A stretch of 64,000 bases of DNA from Polyangiaceae bacterium (GTDB lineage: Bacteria > Myxococcota_A > Polyangia > Polyangiales > Polyangiaceae). Location: positions 124,001 through 188,000 of the forward strand of contig JANXOF010000037.1 of assembly GCA_025353725.1 (NCBI GenBank). The letters run 5' to 3'. A program made the translations under genes and the position numbers. Below the pieces are notes generated by a model that saw only the letters and a list, made by a program, of their open reading frames with translations, made no database searches and was not told the origin of the DNA. Shown here in pieces: positions 19,652 through 27,169 of the stretch (its first letter is position 1; each line of letters begins with the position of its first letter).

Positions 19652-20057
19652 CCTTTCGTATGAGACGAATACAGAAACGCTGCGCCAGGGCTTCGCTACG
19701 GTGGGAGAGGTTACCGATACACACGTCGTCACCGATCGTGAGAGCGGTCGCTCGCGCGGCTTTGGTTTCGTGACGATGGCTACGGCGGACCTTGCGAAAA
19801 GGGCTATCGAAACCATGAATGGGGCGCTTCTGGACGGTCGCTCGATCCGCGTCAACGAAGCGGAAGAAAAGCCGCGCGGCGGGGCCGGCGGAGGTGGCGG
19901 CTTCGGAGGTGCGGGCCGTGGCGGCGGCGGTGGTGGTTACGGCGGCGGCGGCGGTGGCTACGGCGGTAGCGGCGGTGGGGGTGGTTACGGTGGGGGCGGT
20001 GGTGGTCGCGGCGGTGGTGGTGGCGGTCGACGGGGCGGCGGCGGCGGCGGTTACTAG
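19626..20057 (+). CDS. Glycine-rich RRM RNA-binding protein
   Basis: 143 residues. One RNA-recognition motif occupies residues 3-80 with RNP2 (LYVGNL, 5-10) and RNP1 (RGFGFVTM, about 43-50). Residues 84-143 are almost pure Gly with Tyr, Arg and Ser (GGGGGY/GGRGG units), encoded by GGN repeats. This architecture matches bacterial cold-inducible Rbp proteins of cyanobacteria and myxobacteria and plant GRPs. It is likely to bind single-stranded RNA, and the Gly-rich tail may promote condensation. The long leader with an overlapping upstream ORF and a strong 3' hairpin suggest post-transcriptional control. Confidence 0.93.
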   Translation: MSSRLYVGNLSYETNTETLRQGFATVGEVTDTHVVTDRESGRSRGFGFVTMATADLAKRAIETMNGALLDGRSIRVNEAEEKPRGGAGGGGGFGGAGRGGGGGGYGGGGGGYGGSGGGGGYGGGGGGRGGGGGGRRGGGGGGY

Positions 20058-20080
20058 CAAGCTGCGCGTGCACGTGGAGG

Positions 20081-20141
20081 CGAGAAGGCTGCGCCTGGTT
20101 CGACCGCGGCCGTCTTCAAGCCTTCTCGACTCCCCTATTTT
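20081..20141 (+). terminator. Strong hairpin after the RRM gene
   Basis: A perfect 10-bp stem, CGAGAAGGCT (20081-20090) with AGCCTTCTCG (20119-20128), closes a 28-base loop containing a small nested hairpin (GGTTCGACC). A short T-rich run (ATTTT, 20137-20141) follows nine bases later. It could be a terminator or a stability element. Confidence 0.55.
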
Positions 20142-20202
20142 CTGGCGCTGAGGACGCCGACGCTTGGACGCAGCAAAGGCGGGTTCGGGTTAGGGTGTCG
20201 CC

Positions 20203-21000
20203 GTGTTTGTCTTCCTCTCGAAGTTGCTCGACATTTTTTTCAGTCCCCTGACGTGGGGACTTCTCTTTCTGGCAGCCGCGGTTCCTTGGCGAGCGGGCGC
20301 GAAGGTTCATCTGGGGAGGCGACGAGCCTATGGCCTGCTCGGGCTTGTCGTGTTGCTGAGCGCGTCCTCTTCACCGATAGCTCACGCGCTGCTTTGGCGT
20401 CTTGAGCACAGCACGGCATCGACCTACCGGGACGACGTCACGTATGACGCGGTCGTCCTCCTTGGTGGCGTCGTCGACGAAGAAGCTTCCGCTGTTTCGC
20501 GACAGCCATCCTACAACGACAACGTCGAGCGCTTGGTGATGACTCACCGACTGCTCCGTGACAACAAAGCGCGTTTTGTGATTCTTTCCGGCGCGACTTC
20601 CAATCCAAAGTACGCCGACTTTGGAGAGTCCGCGATGCTCGCGCGTCAGCTCGAGGAGTGGGGGATCAAGAAAGACCGTATTATTCTCGAGAGCCACGCT
20701 TGGAATACTCATGAGAATGCTGTTTTCTCACAAGAAATCGCGCGTGCCCGCCGTTTCGAGCGCGTGCTCATCGTGACGAGCGCATTCCACATGGTGCGAG
20801 CGGAGGAGTGCTTTGTCGCGGTCGGGATGAAGGTCGATACGCTAGCCGTCGACTACCGCGGTCACGAGCATCCCGGCACGGCGGTCGCGGATTGGTTGCC
20901 GCGCGCGAGCGCTCTTGCCATCACCTCCTCCGTGACGCGCGAGATGTTCGGTCGGCTGGTCTATCGCGCCCAGGGCTATGGGATAGCGGCGCGCCCATGA
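20203..21000 (+). CDS. YdcF/SanA-like DUF218 membrane protein
   Basis: 265 residues beginning with GTG. Two N-terminal hydrophobic helices (about 8-27 and 41-62) precede a DUF218 domain at about 80-240. That domain shows DAVVLLGGVVD, RLLRDNKARFVILSG, ESHAWNTHENAVFS and VTSAFHMVRAEECF, all typical of the YdcF/ElyC/SanA group. Some members affect envelope or polyprenol-carrier homeostasis, which fits the nearby glycosyltransferases, but the biochemical role is not established for this group. Its stop overlaps the following lipoprotein gene by four bases. Confidence 0.85.
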   Translation: MFVFLSKLLDIFFSPLTWGLLFLAAAVPWRAGAKVHLGRRRAYGLLGLVVLLSASSSPIAHALLWRLEHSTASTYRDDVTYDAVVLLGGVVDEEASAVSRQPSYNDNVERLVMTHRLLRDNKARFVILSGATSNPKYADFGESAMLARQLEEWGIKKDRIILESHAWNTHENAVFSQEIARARRFERVLIVTSAFHMVRAEECFVAVGMKVDTLAVDYRGHEHPGTAVADWLPRASALAITSSVTREMFGRLVYRAQGYGIAARP

Positions 21001-21560
21001 GCGTGGCGAGCGAGCTTCGTCGGGTGAGCCGTCAAGGCCGTGCAAGGTACGCTGCCACTGCGGTATGGATCGTCGCCGCGTCGAGCGGCTTACTCTCCTG
21101 CAAACGCCATCCAGATGCACCGCTCATCGAGGTAACTCCGAGACCCGATCCCACGTTCCGACAGCGGAACGTCGTCCCACCCGCCGCGACGCTAAGCGCC
21201 GCATCCGAAAGCTCTGCGCAGCTCAACGGCGTGGCAGAAAATGGGTCTCCCATCGAACAGGCGAGGGCGTACGAAGCGAGTGGCCAGGTGTGGATGGCAA
21301 GGCTCGTACTCGAGCAAAGCGCGCTCAGCCCGAGTGGCACCAAGGAGGAGGTCGAGACTCTTGCGCGACTATGTCAGGCGCAGTCTGATGCTCCGTGCCT
21401 AAACGCTTGCAGCAAGAAGCTCGGGCACCCGCCTAAACGCGGAACGAAACTCTCAGAGACCCGACACGGCCCTAGCGATGCCGTCGATTCGCGGCGATCC
21501 GTGCGCGAAGGCCGCGCGCAAAATGGCAAATCTACGCGGGCGAGCGCGGCGGATCGCTAA
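20997..21560 (+). CDS. Predicted lipoprotein, unknown, coupled to the YdcF-like gene
   Basis: 187 residues from ATG 20997 inside the preceding stop (ATGA). A basic N-terminus, a hydrophobic stretch and LLSC form a lipoprotein signal with the Cys near residue 36. The body has a central TPR-like pair of helices (IEQARAYEASGQVWMARLVL) and later CQAQSDAPCLNACSKK with four Cys. The last ten codons overlap the 3' end of the aminotransferase gene on the other strand by 29 bases, so the C-terminus may be an extension acquired by read-through. Function unknown. Confidence 0.65.
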   Translation: MSVASELRRVSRQGRARYAATAVWIVAASSGLLSCKRHPDAPLIEVTPRPDPTFRQRNVVPPAATLSAASESSAQLNGVAENGSPIEQARAYEASGQVWMARLVLEQSALSPSGTKEEVETLARLCQAQSDAPCLNACSKKLGHPPKRGTKLSETRHGPSDAVDSRRSVREGRAQNGKSTRASAADR

Positions 21561-22860
21561 CGAGCTGCTCAAGCCTCGTCATCGCGCGCTCGAGAGTCTC
21601 CATCGATGGGCCGAACGAAAAGCGCACGTGGTCCCGAAACCGAGACACGCGGCCTTGGCGCCGCTTCCCAGGGTTGACGTCGAAGAACTCACCGGGGACG
21701 GTGATGACTTTCTTCTCGAGCGCCGCGCGGAAAAGCCCCATACCCTCGTTGAGCGGGGCGGGCAGGTTGGCCACGTTCCCCCACGCGTAAAAGGTGCCCT
21801 CCGGGATGCTGTCGAACCGCACGCCGAGGCGCCCGAGGCGCGACAGCATACGGTCGCGTTTGTCGCGGAAAGCGCGCTGAATCGCGCGCGTCTCGCTCAC
21901 GACGTAAGCCTCGTCAAACAGTGCTACCGCGGCACGCTGGAGGGGCTTCGAACCCCCGCCGTCGAGAAACGAGCCCGCGCTGGCGAAACGTTCTACGACG
22001 CTTTTGGGAGCCACCGCCCACGTGACGCGCCACCCTGGATAGCGCCAATTTTTCGTGAAGCCGTCAAACAGCACGATCGGGTCCTTGTCGACGTCGTTGA
22101 CGTAGCGCGCGGCACTCTCGACGGGCAATCCGCCGTGCGGCGCTTCGTAGATATAGTGAGAGTAAAACTCGTCAAGAAGGAGTGTGCAATCGAGGTCGCG
22201 GGCAACATCCACCCAGCGCTCCAGCTCTTCACCCGAGACGAGCTTCCCAGTTGGATTGCATGGATTGGAAAGAAGCAACGCCGAGAGGCCACGACCGAGG
22301 ATTTCACGTTTCAGATCATCCGACGTGAACCGATAGCCCGTATCGCTATCGAGTAAAATAGGGATGCTCGTGAACGCTTTGAAGATGTCGAGTAACTCTT
22401 CATAAGCTGTATAGTCAGGGAGGAAGTGACCCAGGTTTATTGAGCCAAGGCTTGCCGCCGCGCGCGTCAATGCGGCGCGCCCGCCACCCGACACGCACAC
22501 GTTTTCAGCGCTGTATTTCGAGCCACGGCCCTTCCGATAGAGGTCGTTGTAGAGCGAGGCCACGGCTTCTCTCAGCTCCCAAAGGCCCGCGACGGGCGCG
22601 TATTCCTGATCGTCGGCGTGAATGGCGACGCTATGGATGCGGGCCGGGGCTCCCGGTAAGTCGCCCGTTTCGGGCTGTCCTTGACCGAGGTTGCACCAGT
22701 CCGGGTCGGACGAGGCAAATCCTAGTTTCGTGGCCTCGTTGGTGACGTAGATAACGCCGGTTTTCGGAACCGCACGAAAAGCGTGAAAAGAGTGATGTTC
22801 CGGAACGGCAGGGGAAAGGGCAGGGGAGGGGAACGAATCCGAATCTGAAATGACGCTCAT
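21532..22860 (-). CDS. PLP-dependent aminotransferase, class I/II
   Basis: 442 residues of the aspartate-aminotransferase fold. Visible features: the substrate loop NLGQGQPETGD near 60-70, YAPVAGLWELREAV, the Asn-Pro-Thr motif (SNPCNPTGKLV), the pyridine-binding Asp in LLLDEFYSHYIYE, and the Schiff-base Lys in FTKNWRYPGWR near residue 268. The N-terminal 30 residues are Ser/Pro-rich. Start at ATG 22860 is preferred over an ORF start 21 bases upstream. It is the last gene of a minus-strand run that begins with an ABC exporter; only 38 bases separate it from the NtrC-type regulator. Substrate not deducible. Confidence 0.88.
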   Translation of the reverse strand: MSVISDSDSFPSPALSPAVPEHHSFHAFRAVPKTGVIYVTNEATKLGFASSDPDWCNLGQGQPETGDLPGAPARIHSVAIHADDQEYAPVAGLWELREAVASLYNDLYRKGRGSKYSAENVCVSGGGRAALTRAAASLGSINLGHFLPDYTAYEELLDIFKAFTSIPILLDSDTGYRFTSDDLKREILGRGLSALLLSNPCNPTGKLVSGEELERWVDVARDLDCTLLLDEFYSHYIYEAPHGGLPVESAARYVNDVDKDPIVLFDGFTKNWRYPGWRVTWAVAPKSVVERFASAGSFLDGGGSKPLQRAAVALFDEAYVVSETRAIQRAFRDKRDRMLSRLGRLGVRFDSIPEGTFYAWGNVANLPAPLNEGMGLFRAALEKKVITVPGEFFDVNPGKRRQGRVSRFRDHVRFSFGPSMETLERAMTRLEQLVSDPPRSPA

Positions 22861-22898
22861 CGCTAACCTTTCTCTACACAACAGCGCACAGGATAATT

Positions 22899-24290
22899 CT
22901 ACGAAGTTTCGTCGTCGTCTTCGTGAGCCGATGGGTTCCTCAGGCCGAGTGCACGCGCCTTCTTGTAGAGGTGGCTGCGCTCAAGGTCGAGCGCGCGCGC
23001 GGTCGCAGCCATTTGACCTCCGCTTTGCGTGAGCGCTTCCTGGATAATCTGCCGCTCCGCGTCCTCGACGAGCACGCGAAAAGAGACGCCTGGGCGATAG
23101 ATGCCAGAGGCCTTTGGCGTGGCGCTATTCGGTAGGACCGCCTGCACATCAGCCGCTCGGATGAGATCGTTAGGCGTGAGAATTACGAGTCGTTCCGTAA
23201 GGTTACGTAACTCGCGTACGTTTCCTGGAAAGCTGTATGCCGCGAGCACCTGAATCGCGCCGTCCTCCATGGTGACGCCTGGGCGGTCGTTTGCTTTTGC
23301 GGCCAGCGCGAGAAAGTGCCGCGCGAGCATGGGAATGTCGTCACGACGCGCGCGAAGCGGAGGAATGTGGAGGGGAACAACGTTGAGTCGGTCGTACAGG
23401 TCGGGCCGAAACGCCTCCGTCGCAGCAGCTTTGACAAGGTCCCGGTTGGTCGCCGCGACGACGCGAGTATCGACTTTGATCGTCTCGTTCCCGCCCACGC
23501 GCTCGATCTCGCGCTCTTGCAGCACGCGGAGCAGCTTCGCTTGCATGGCGAGCGGCATGTCGCCGACCTCATCGAGAAACAGCGTTCCACCGCTCGCGCG
23601 CTCGAATTTTCCGCGTCGTTGCTTCGTGGCGCCGGTGAACGCGCCGAGCTCGTGCCCGAACAGTTCGCTCTCGATGAGTTCGCTAGGCAGCGCGGCGCAG
23701 TTTAGCTTTTCGAGCGGCCCTTTCGCGCGCGGCGACAGTGTGTGAATTGCCCGCGCGACAAGCTCTTTGCCCGTGCCGCGCTCGCCCGTCACAAGCACGC
23801 TCGCGGCACTCCTCGCGGCGCGCGAGATCTGCTCGACAAGCTTTTTGATAGCCTCACTCTGACCGATAAGCTCGCCCGTCGTGCCGCTCGCGGCGCGTAA
23901 TTCGCGGGCCTCGCTCTCGGCTCGTTGGAGTCGAAGGCCCGTCTCTACGGCGATGAGCAAGGCGTCCGTATTGATCGGTTTTTCGAGAAAGCTCATCGCC
24001 CCAAGCCGCGTCGCCTTGACGGCCGTATCGATGGTGGCGTGACCGCTCATCATGATCACGGGCACCTCGTTCTTTGCGGCGCGAAGATGCCCGAGTAAGC
24101 CGAGACCGTCGCCATCGGGCAGCATCACGTCGAAGAGGCACAGATCGTAGCTCCGCTTTCGTATTCTCTCCTCGGCGACTTTCACGCCACCCGCGACGTC
24201 GACGGAGTACCCCTCGAGCGACAAAGCCTTTTGGAGGGTCGTAAGAATCGAGGGCTCATCATCGACCACCAAGAGATGCGCGCGAGCCAT
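22899..24290 (-). CDS. NtrC-family sigma54-dependent response regulator
   Basis: 463 residues in the order receiver (4-118), AAA+ (about 140-375) and Fis-type helix-turn-helix (about 410-455). The phospho-acceptor is Asp 54 in CLFDVMLPDGDG. The AAA+ part shows Walker A GERGTGKE, the sigma54-contacting GAFTGA loop (GAFTGATKQRRG) and Walker B GGTLFLDEVGDMPL. It should activate RpoN promoters on phosphorylation. No cognate kinase lies next to it. It follows the TolC-like gene by 84 bases on the same strand, so it may regulate or be co-expressed with the exporter. Confidence 0.93.
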   Translation of the reverse strand: MARAHLLVVDDEPSILTTLQKALSLEGYSVDVAGGVKVAEERIRKRSYDLCLFDVMLPDGDGLGLLGHLRAAKNEVPVIMMSGHATIDTAVKATRLGAMSFLEKPINTDALLIAVETGLRLQRAESEARELRAASGTTGELIGQSEAIKKLVEQISRAARSAASVLVTGERGTGKELVARAIHTLSPRAKGPLEKLNCAALPSELIESELFGHELGAFTGATKQRRGKFERASGGTLFLDEVGDMPLAMQAKLLRVLQEREIERVGGNETIKVDTRVVAATNRDLVKAAATEAFRPDLYDRLNVVPLHIPPLRARRDDIPMLARHFLALAAKANDRPGVTMEDGAIQVLAAYSFPGNVRELRNLTERLVILTPNDLIRAADVQAVLPNSATPKASGIYRPGVSFRVLVEDAERQIIQEALTQSGGQMAATARALDLERSHLYKKARALGLRNPSAHEDDDETS

Positions 24291-24374
24291 CGGCGCAAAC
24301 CTTACCGCGTGCTGAAGCTCCGTGCACGGAAGTGCGCATTCTTCGATAGGGCGCCGCGCGGCGGGTTCCGGGAC

Positions 24375-25835
24375 TTACTTCGAAATCGTGCTGTCCCCAA
24401 CAGCCGCGCGCCGACTTGCAACCGCTTTGAAGGCGTCGGCGAGCGCGTCGATCTCGCGCTGCTGCGCTTCCGCCAGTCCCTGCTCGCGTAAGTTGACCAG
24501 GAGGAGCGTGCCCTCTCCAAGGTCGAAGCGCTGTTGCTCCATCTCGACGAGCTTGCGCGAGGCTTTAATTTCCTCCCGTACGGCTGCGATTCGAGGCTCT
24601 GCCATCGTGACGGCGGAGGTCGCGTCGCGCACGTCGGCGACGACGCGTTCGCGCGCAAATTGCGCTTGAAGGCTCAAGCGCGCGAGGTTCGCACGAGCGG
24701 CATCGAAGCGTCCGTCCTGCACGCGGGTGAAGAGCGGAACATCGAGGATCAACGCGAGCTCGAGCTCGGGCTTCGTCAGCTTTTCGTCCGTCGATGGGCC
24801 GAAGTCTTTGGCGCCGGAGACAAAGAAATCGATACCGAGTTTTCTCTGGTTCTGCGCGAGATCGCGGTCGATCCGAATCTGTCGTGTAAAGAGATCGAAC
24901 CGTTGGATCTCCGGTCGCCTTGCTAGCGCTTGCCGCTCCGCCAAGCCGAGCGTGTCCGGCAGGCGAAACTCAGGGACTGGGAACGCTGAAGGTAAGCGCG
25001 AGGGGTCGGGTCTCAAGGGCGCGCCATCCGCGTCGCGCAGGAAGAGAGAGAGTTCAATGGCGGCACTTTGAAGCGCGCGCTCGGTGGCCGCGACTTGCGC
25101 TGTGCGTTGGTGGATGATTCGGTCGTTTTCGGCGCGCTCGAACGCTGGGATATCGCCTCGCGCGACGCGGATCTCTAGGCCCGCATCGCGTGCCACGGCT
25201 ATCGCAAGCATGGATCGAGCGACGACGACCCGTCTGCCCGCAGCAACCCACTCCCAGTACCGATGCGAGCCGGAGCGAATCGTTTCGAGTCGCTGTTGTT
25301 CGAGGCTTACACGGGCGACGTCGATTCCGACCTCCGCGCGCTGCAGGGCGGCGCGGCGACGGTCGATGGGGCCATCGCGCCAAAGCGGAACTTGCGCGCC
25401 TACGCGAGCCTCACCGAAGTCCGCGGTCGCGAGCTTGCCGTCGTAGCCCGCAAAGCTTCCGCGCGAAACGCGGTAGCCGGCGAAAAGGCGCGTCCCCCAA
25501 ATCCCCGTCGGGAGTTCGGCGGTCGTCTCGATACGGTTGTTTGGATACGGCCCGACGGGAAGAGTCGTGGCGCGAGCCCGTACCGAGATGTCAAAGCCTC
25601 CTTCTGCGGACAGGACATCGGCGCTCGCGATGGCCTTTTCCCTCTCCGCCGCGGCAATGAGCGGATGGCGGAGGGTGATGGATCGCACGACGTCATCAAG
25701 GGTGAGCGCACCAGAAAACCGTGCGGTCGAGACTTCGGGTGACACCACCGCGTCCGACTCTGAGGCGCGCGCTTCACGGTCCTCCTGGGCGAGAAAAAAG
25801 GCGGCCGCGAGAGCCAACACGACCACGCGATTCAC
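24375..25835 (-). CDS. TolC-like outer-membrane efflux protein
   Basis: 486 residues from GTG 25835, which overlaps the HlyD stop (GTGA) and has GGAGGAG upstream. A signal peptide (VVVLALAAAFFLAQ) is followed by two OEP-type halves with long alpha-helices: LTLDDVVRSITLRHPLIAAA at about 60, repeated A/R/E-rich coiled coils, and a second copy near 330-460 (AALILDVPLFTRVQDGRFDAA, the typical TolC periplasmic P-L-F turn). It would form the outer-membrane duct for the HlyD and ABC proteins encoded just upstream. Confidence 0.88.
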   Translation of the reverse strand: MNRVVVLALAAAFFLAQEDREARASESDAVVSPEVSTARFSGALTLDDVVRSITLRHPLIAAAEREKAIASADVLSAEGGFDISVRARATTLPVGPYPNNRIETTAELPTGIWGTRLFAGYRVSRGSFAGYDGKLATADFGEARVGAQVPLWRDGPIDRRRAALQRAEVGIDVARVSLEQQRLETIRSGSHRYWEWVAAGRRVVVARSMLAIAVARDAGLEIRVARGDIPAFERAENDRIIHQRTAQVAATERALQSAAIELSLFLRDADGAPLRPDPSRLPSAFPVPEFRLPDTLGLAERQALARRPEIQRFDLFTRQIRIDRDLAQNQRKLGIDFFVSGAKDFGPSTDEKLTKPELELALILDVPLFTRVQDGRFDAARANLARLSLQAQFARERVVADVRDATSAVTMAEPRIAAVREEIKASRKLVEMEQQRFDLGEGTLLLVNLREQGLAEAQQREIDALADAFKAVASRRAAVGDSTISK

Positions 25836-27169
25836 TTCTTCTCCTCCTTCGAGGCACCGCCCGCGGCAGGCTCGTCGTACATTTCCTTGGTCGGAAAAAC
25901 GGGCGGAAACCCGTTGAATGTGCGCCAAACTTCGTAGCCGAGCCGCACGCTATCGAGCAAAATCCAACCCTTCGCGCGTGAACCTTGACGGAGAAATCGG
26001 ACGGCGGGCCAACGTTCCTTGCCGTCCGGTACGACAAGCACCCGGAACCGACCTTTGCCGTCATCGGCGGCGTCGACGAACGCCACTTTGCCGGAGAACG
26101 TACCGACAGCGACCTCGGGCCAGCCGGAAAACTGCACGGCCGGCCACCCCTCGAACTGCAGCCTCACGGCGCGGCCTGGGGTCACGAGGGGCACATCGTT
26201 ACCGTCAATCCAGAGCTCGACAGCGCGGTCTTGGGTGTCGGGAACGAGGACGGCGAGAACGTCGCCTTCCTTCACCATTTCACCTCCTTGCTTCGCGACG
26301 ACGCGAAGGACGGTGCCGCTCCGAGGAGCTTTGACGCCTTGGGTCTGCTGACGCGCGAGTCGAACTTCGATTCGTGCGAGTTCGGCGGCCGCCGACGCGA
26401 TGTCGGACTCCGCCGAAGCGCGCGATGCCATCGCGTCGTTGATGGCCGCGGCTCCGTCCGTCTCGGCACGCATGCGATCCGCGATCAGCGCAGATTCCTC
26501 GCTCCGCGCGGCACTTTCCGTGGCACGTGCGCGATCGAGCTCCGTGCGCGCTCGTACCATCTCGAAGTCTGCTACCTCCACGACGCGCTTGGAGGCAAGG
26601 CCTTCACCGACGAGCGCGCGCTGCCGATCTTGGTTCAGGCGAGCGGTCTCGACCTGTTGTTCGCTCGCGTGAGTCGCGCGTTCGGCCGCAGTAATGCGGT
26701 CGCCAGCCATGCGCGCGCGGCCGTCGCCTGCTCGCATCGCGGCGCCGCGCGAGGCGGTGAGGGACGCAATACGACCCACAATCGCCGCGACTCGCGCGTT
26801 CGCGGCTTCGATCCGCGCACGTTGGGCCTCACGCTCTTGCCCGAGGCGGAGGAGGATATCAGGGTCCGTATCGACGATTTCGACGACATCCGCGCCTTTC
26901 TCGACGTGGTCACCTTCCTGAACGTGCCAGTGAGTGACGCGGCCTGCGATGGGGGCCTCGACGGACTGTTGGCGCTCGACAGGGGCGTAGGCGATGACCC
27001 GCCCGCTTCCCTGCGCGTTTTGCTGCCAAGGGGCGCACGACATGACGACAGCCGTGATGGTGAGGAAGACGACGAGGATCCGCGCGATGACGGCCGCCAC
27101 CCGGGACCGTGGCACGAAACGTAAGACGTTTACATCCGTGACGGTCATCGAAAAAGGCTTCAACATCAT
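25832..27169 (-). CDS. HlyD-family membrane fusion protein (periplasmic adaptor)
   Basis: 445 residues. Cytoplasmic start, one transmembrane helix (about 24-43), a biotinyl-lipoyl half (RQQSVEAPIAGRVTHWHVQEG), a long Ala/Arg/Glu-rich coiled-coil hairpin (about 105-265), then the second lipoyl half (VKAPRSGTVLRVV) and a beta-barrel. ATG 27169 sits in the ABC gene stop (ATGA); ATG 27166 has better spacing to GGGAGG. The frame is open far upstream, but that part is antisense-like arginine-rich sequence inside the ABC gene. It couples the ABC exporter to the TolC-like duct. Confidence 0.9.
   Translation of the reverse strand: MMLKPFSMTVTDVNVLRFVPRSRVAAVIARILVVFLTITAVVMSCAPWQQNAQGSGRVIAYAPVERQQSVEAPIAGRVTHWHVQEGDHVEKGADVVEIVDTDPDILLRLGQEREAQRARIEAANARVAAIVGRIASLTASRGAAMRAGDGRARMAGDRITAAERATHASEQQVETARLNQDRQRALVGEGLASKRVVEVADFEMVRARTELDRARATESAARSEESALIADRMRAETDGAAAINDAMASRASAESDIASAAAELARIEVRLARQQTQGVKAPRSGTVLRVVAKQGGEMVKEGDVLAVLVPDTQDRAVELWIDGNDVPLVTPGRAVRLQFEGWPAVQFSGWPEVAVGTFSGKVAFVDAADDGKGRFRVLVVPDGKERWPAVRFLRQGSRAKGWILLDSVRLGYEVWRTFNGFPPVFPTKEMYDEPAAGGASKEEKK

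Noticed and set aside
19446-20060. 204-codon minus-strand frame rich in Thr and Ala
   Set aside because: It is the antisense of the glycine-codon repeats of the RRM gene; long frames opposite GGN repeats are expected.
21478-22356. 292-codon plus-strand frame opposite the aminotransferase
   Set aside because: No domain, high Arg and charged content, and the opposite strand has a full set of PLP-enzyme motifs.
25985-27124. 379-codon plus-strand frame opposite the HlyD gene
   Set aside because: Antisense shadow; its opposite strand encodes a complete adaptor protein in an overlapping operon.
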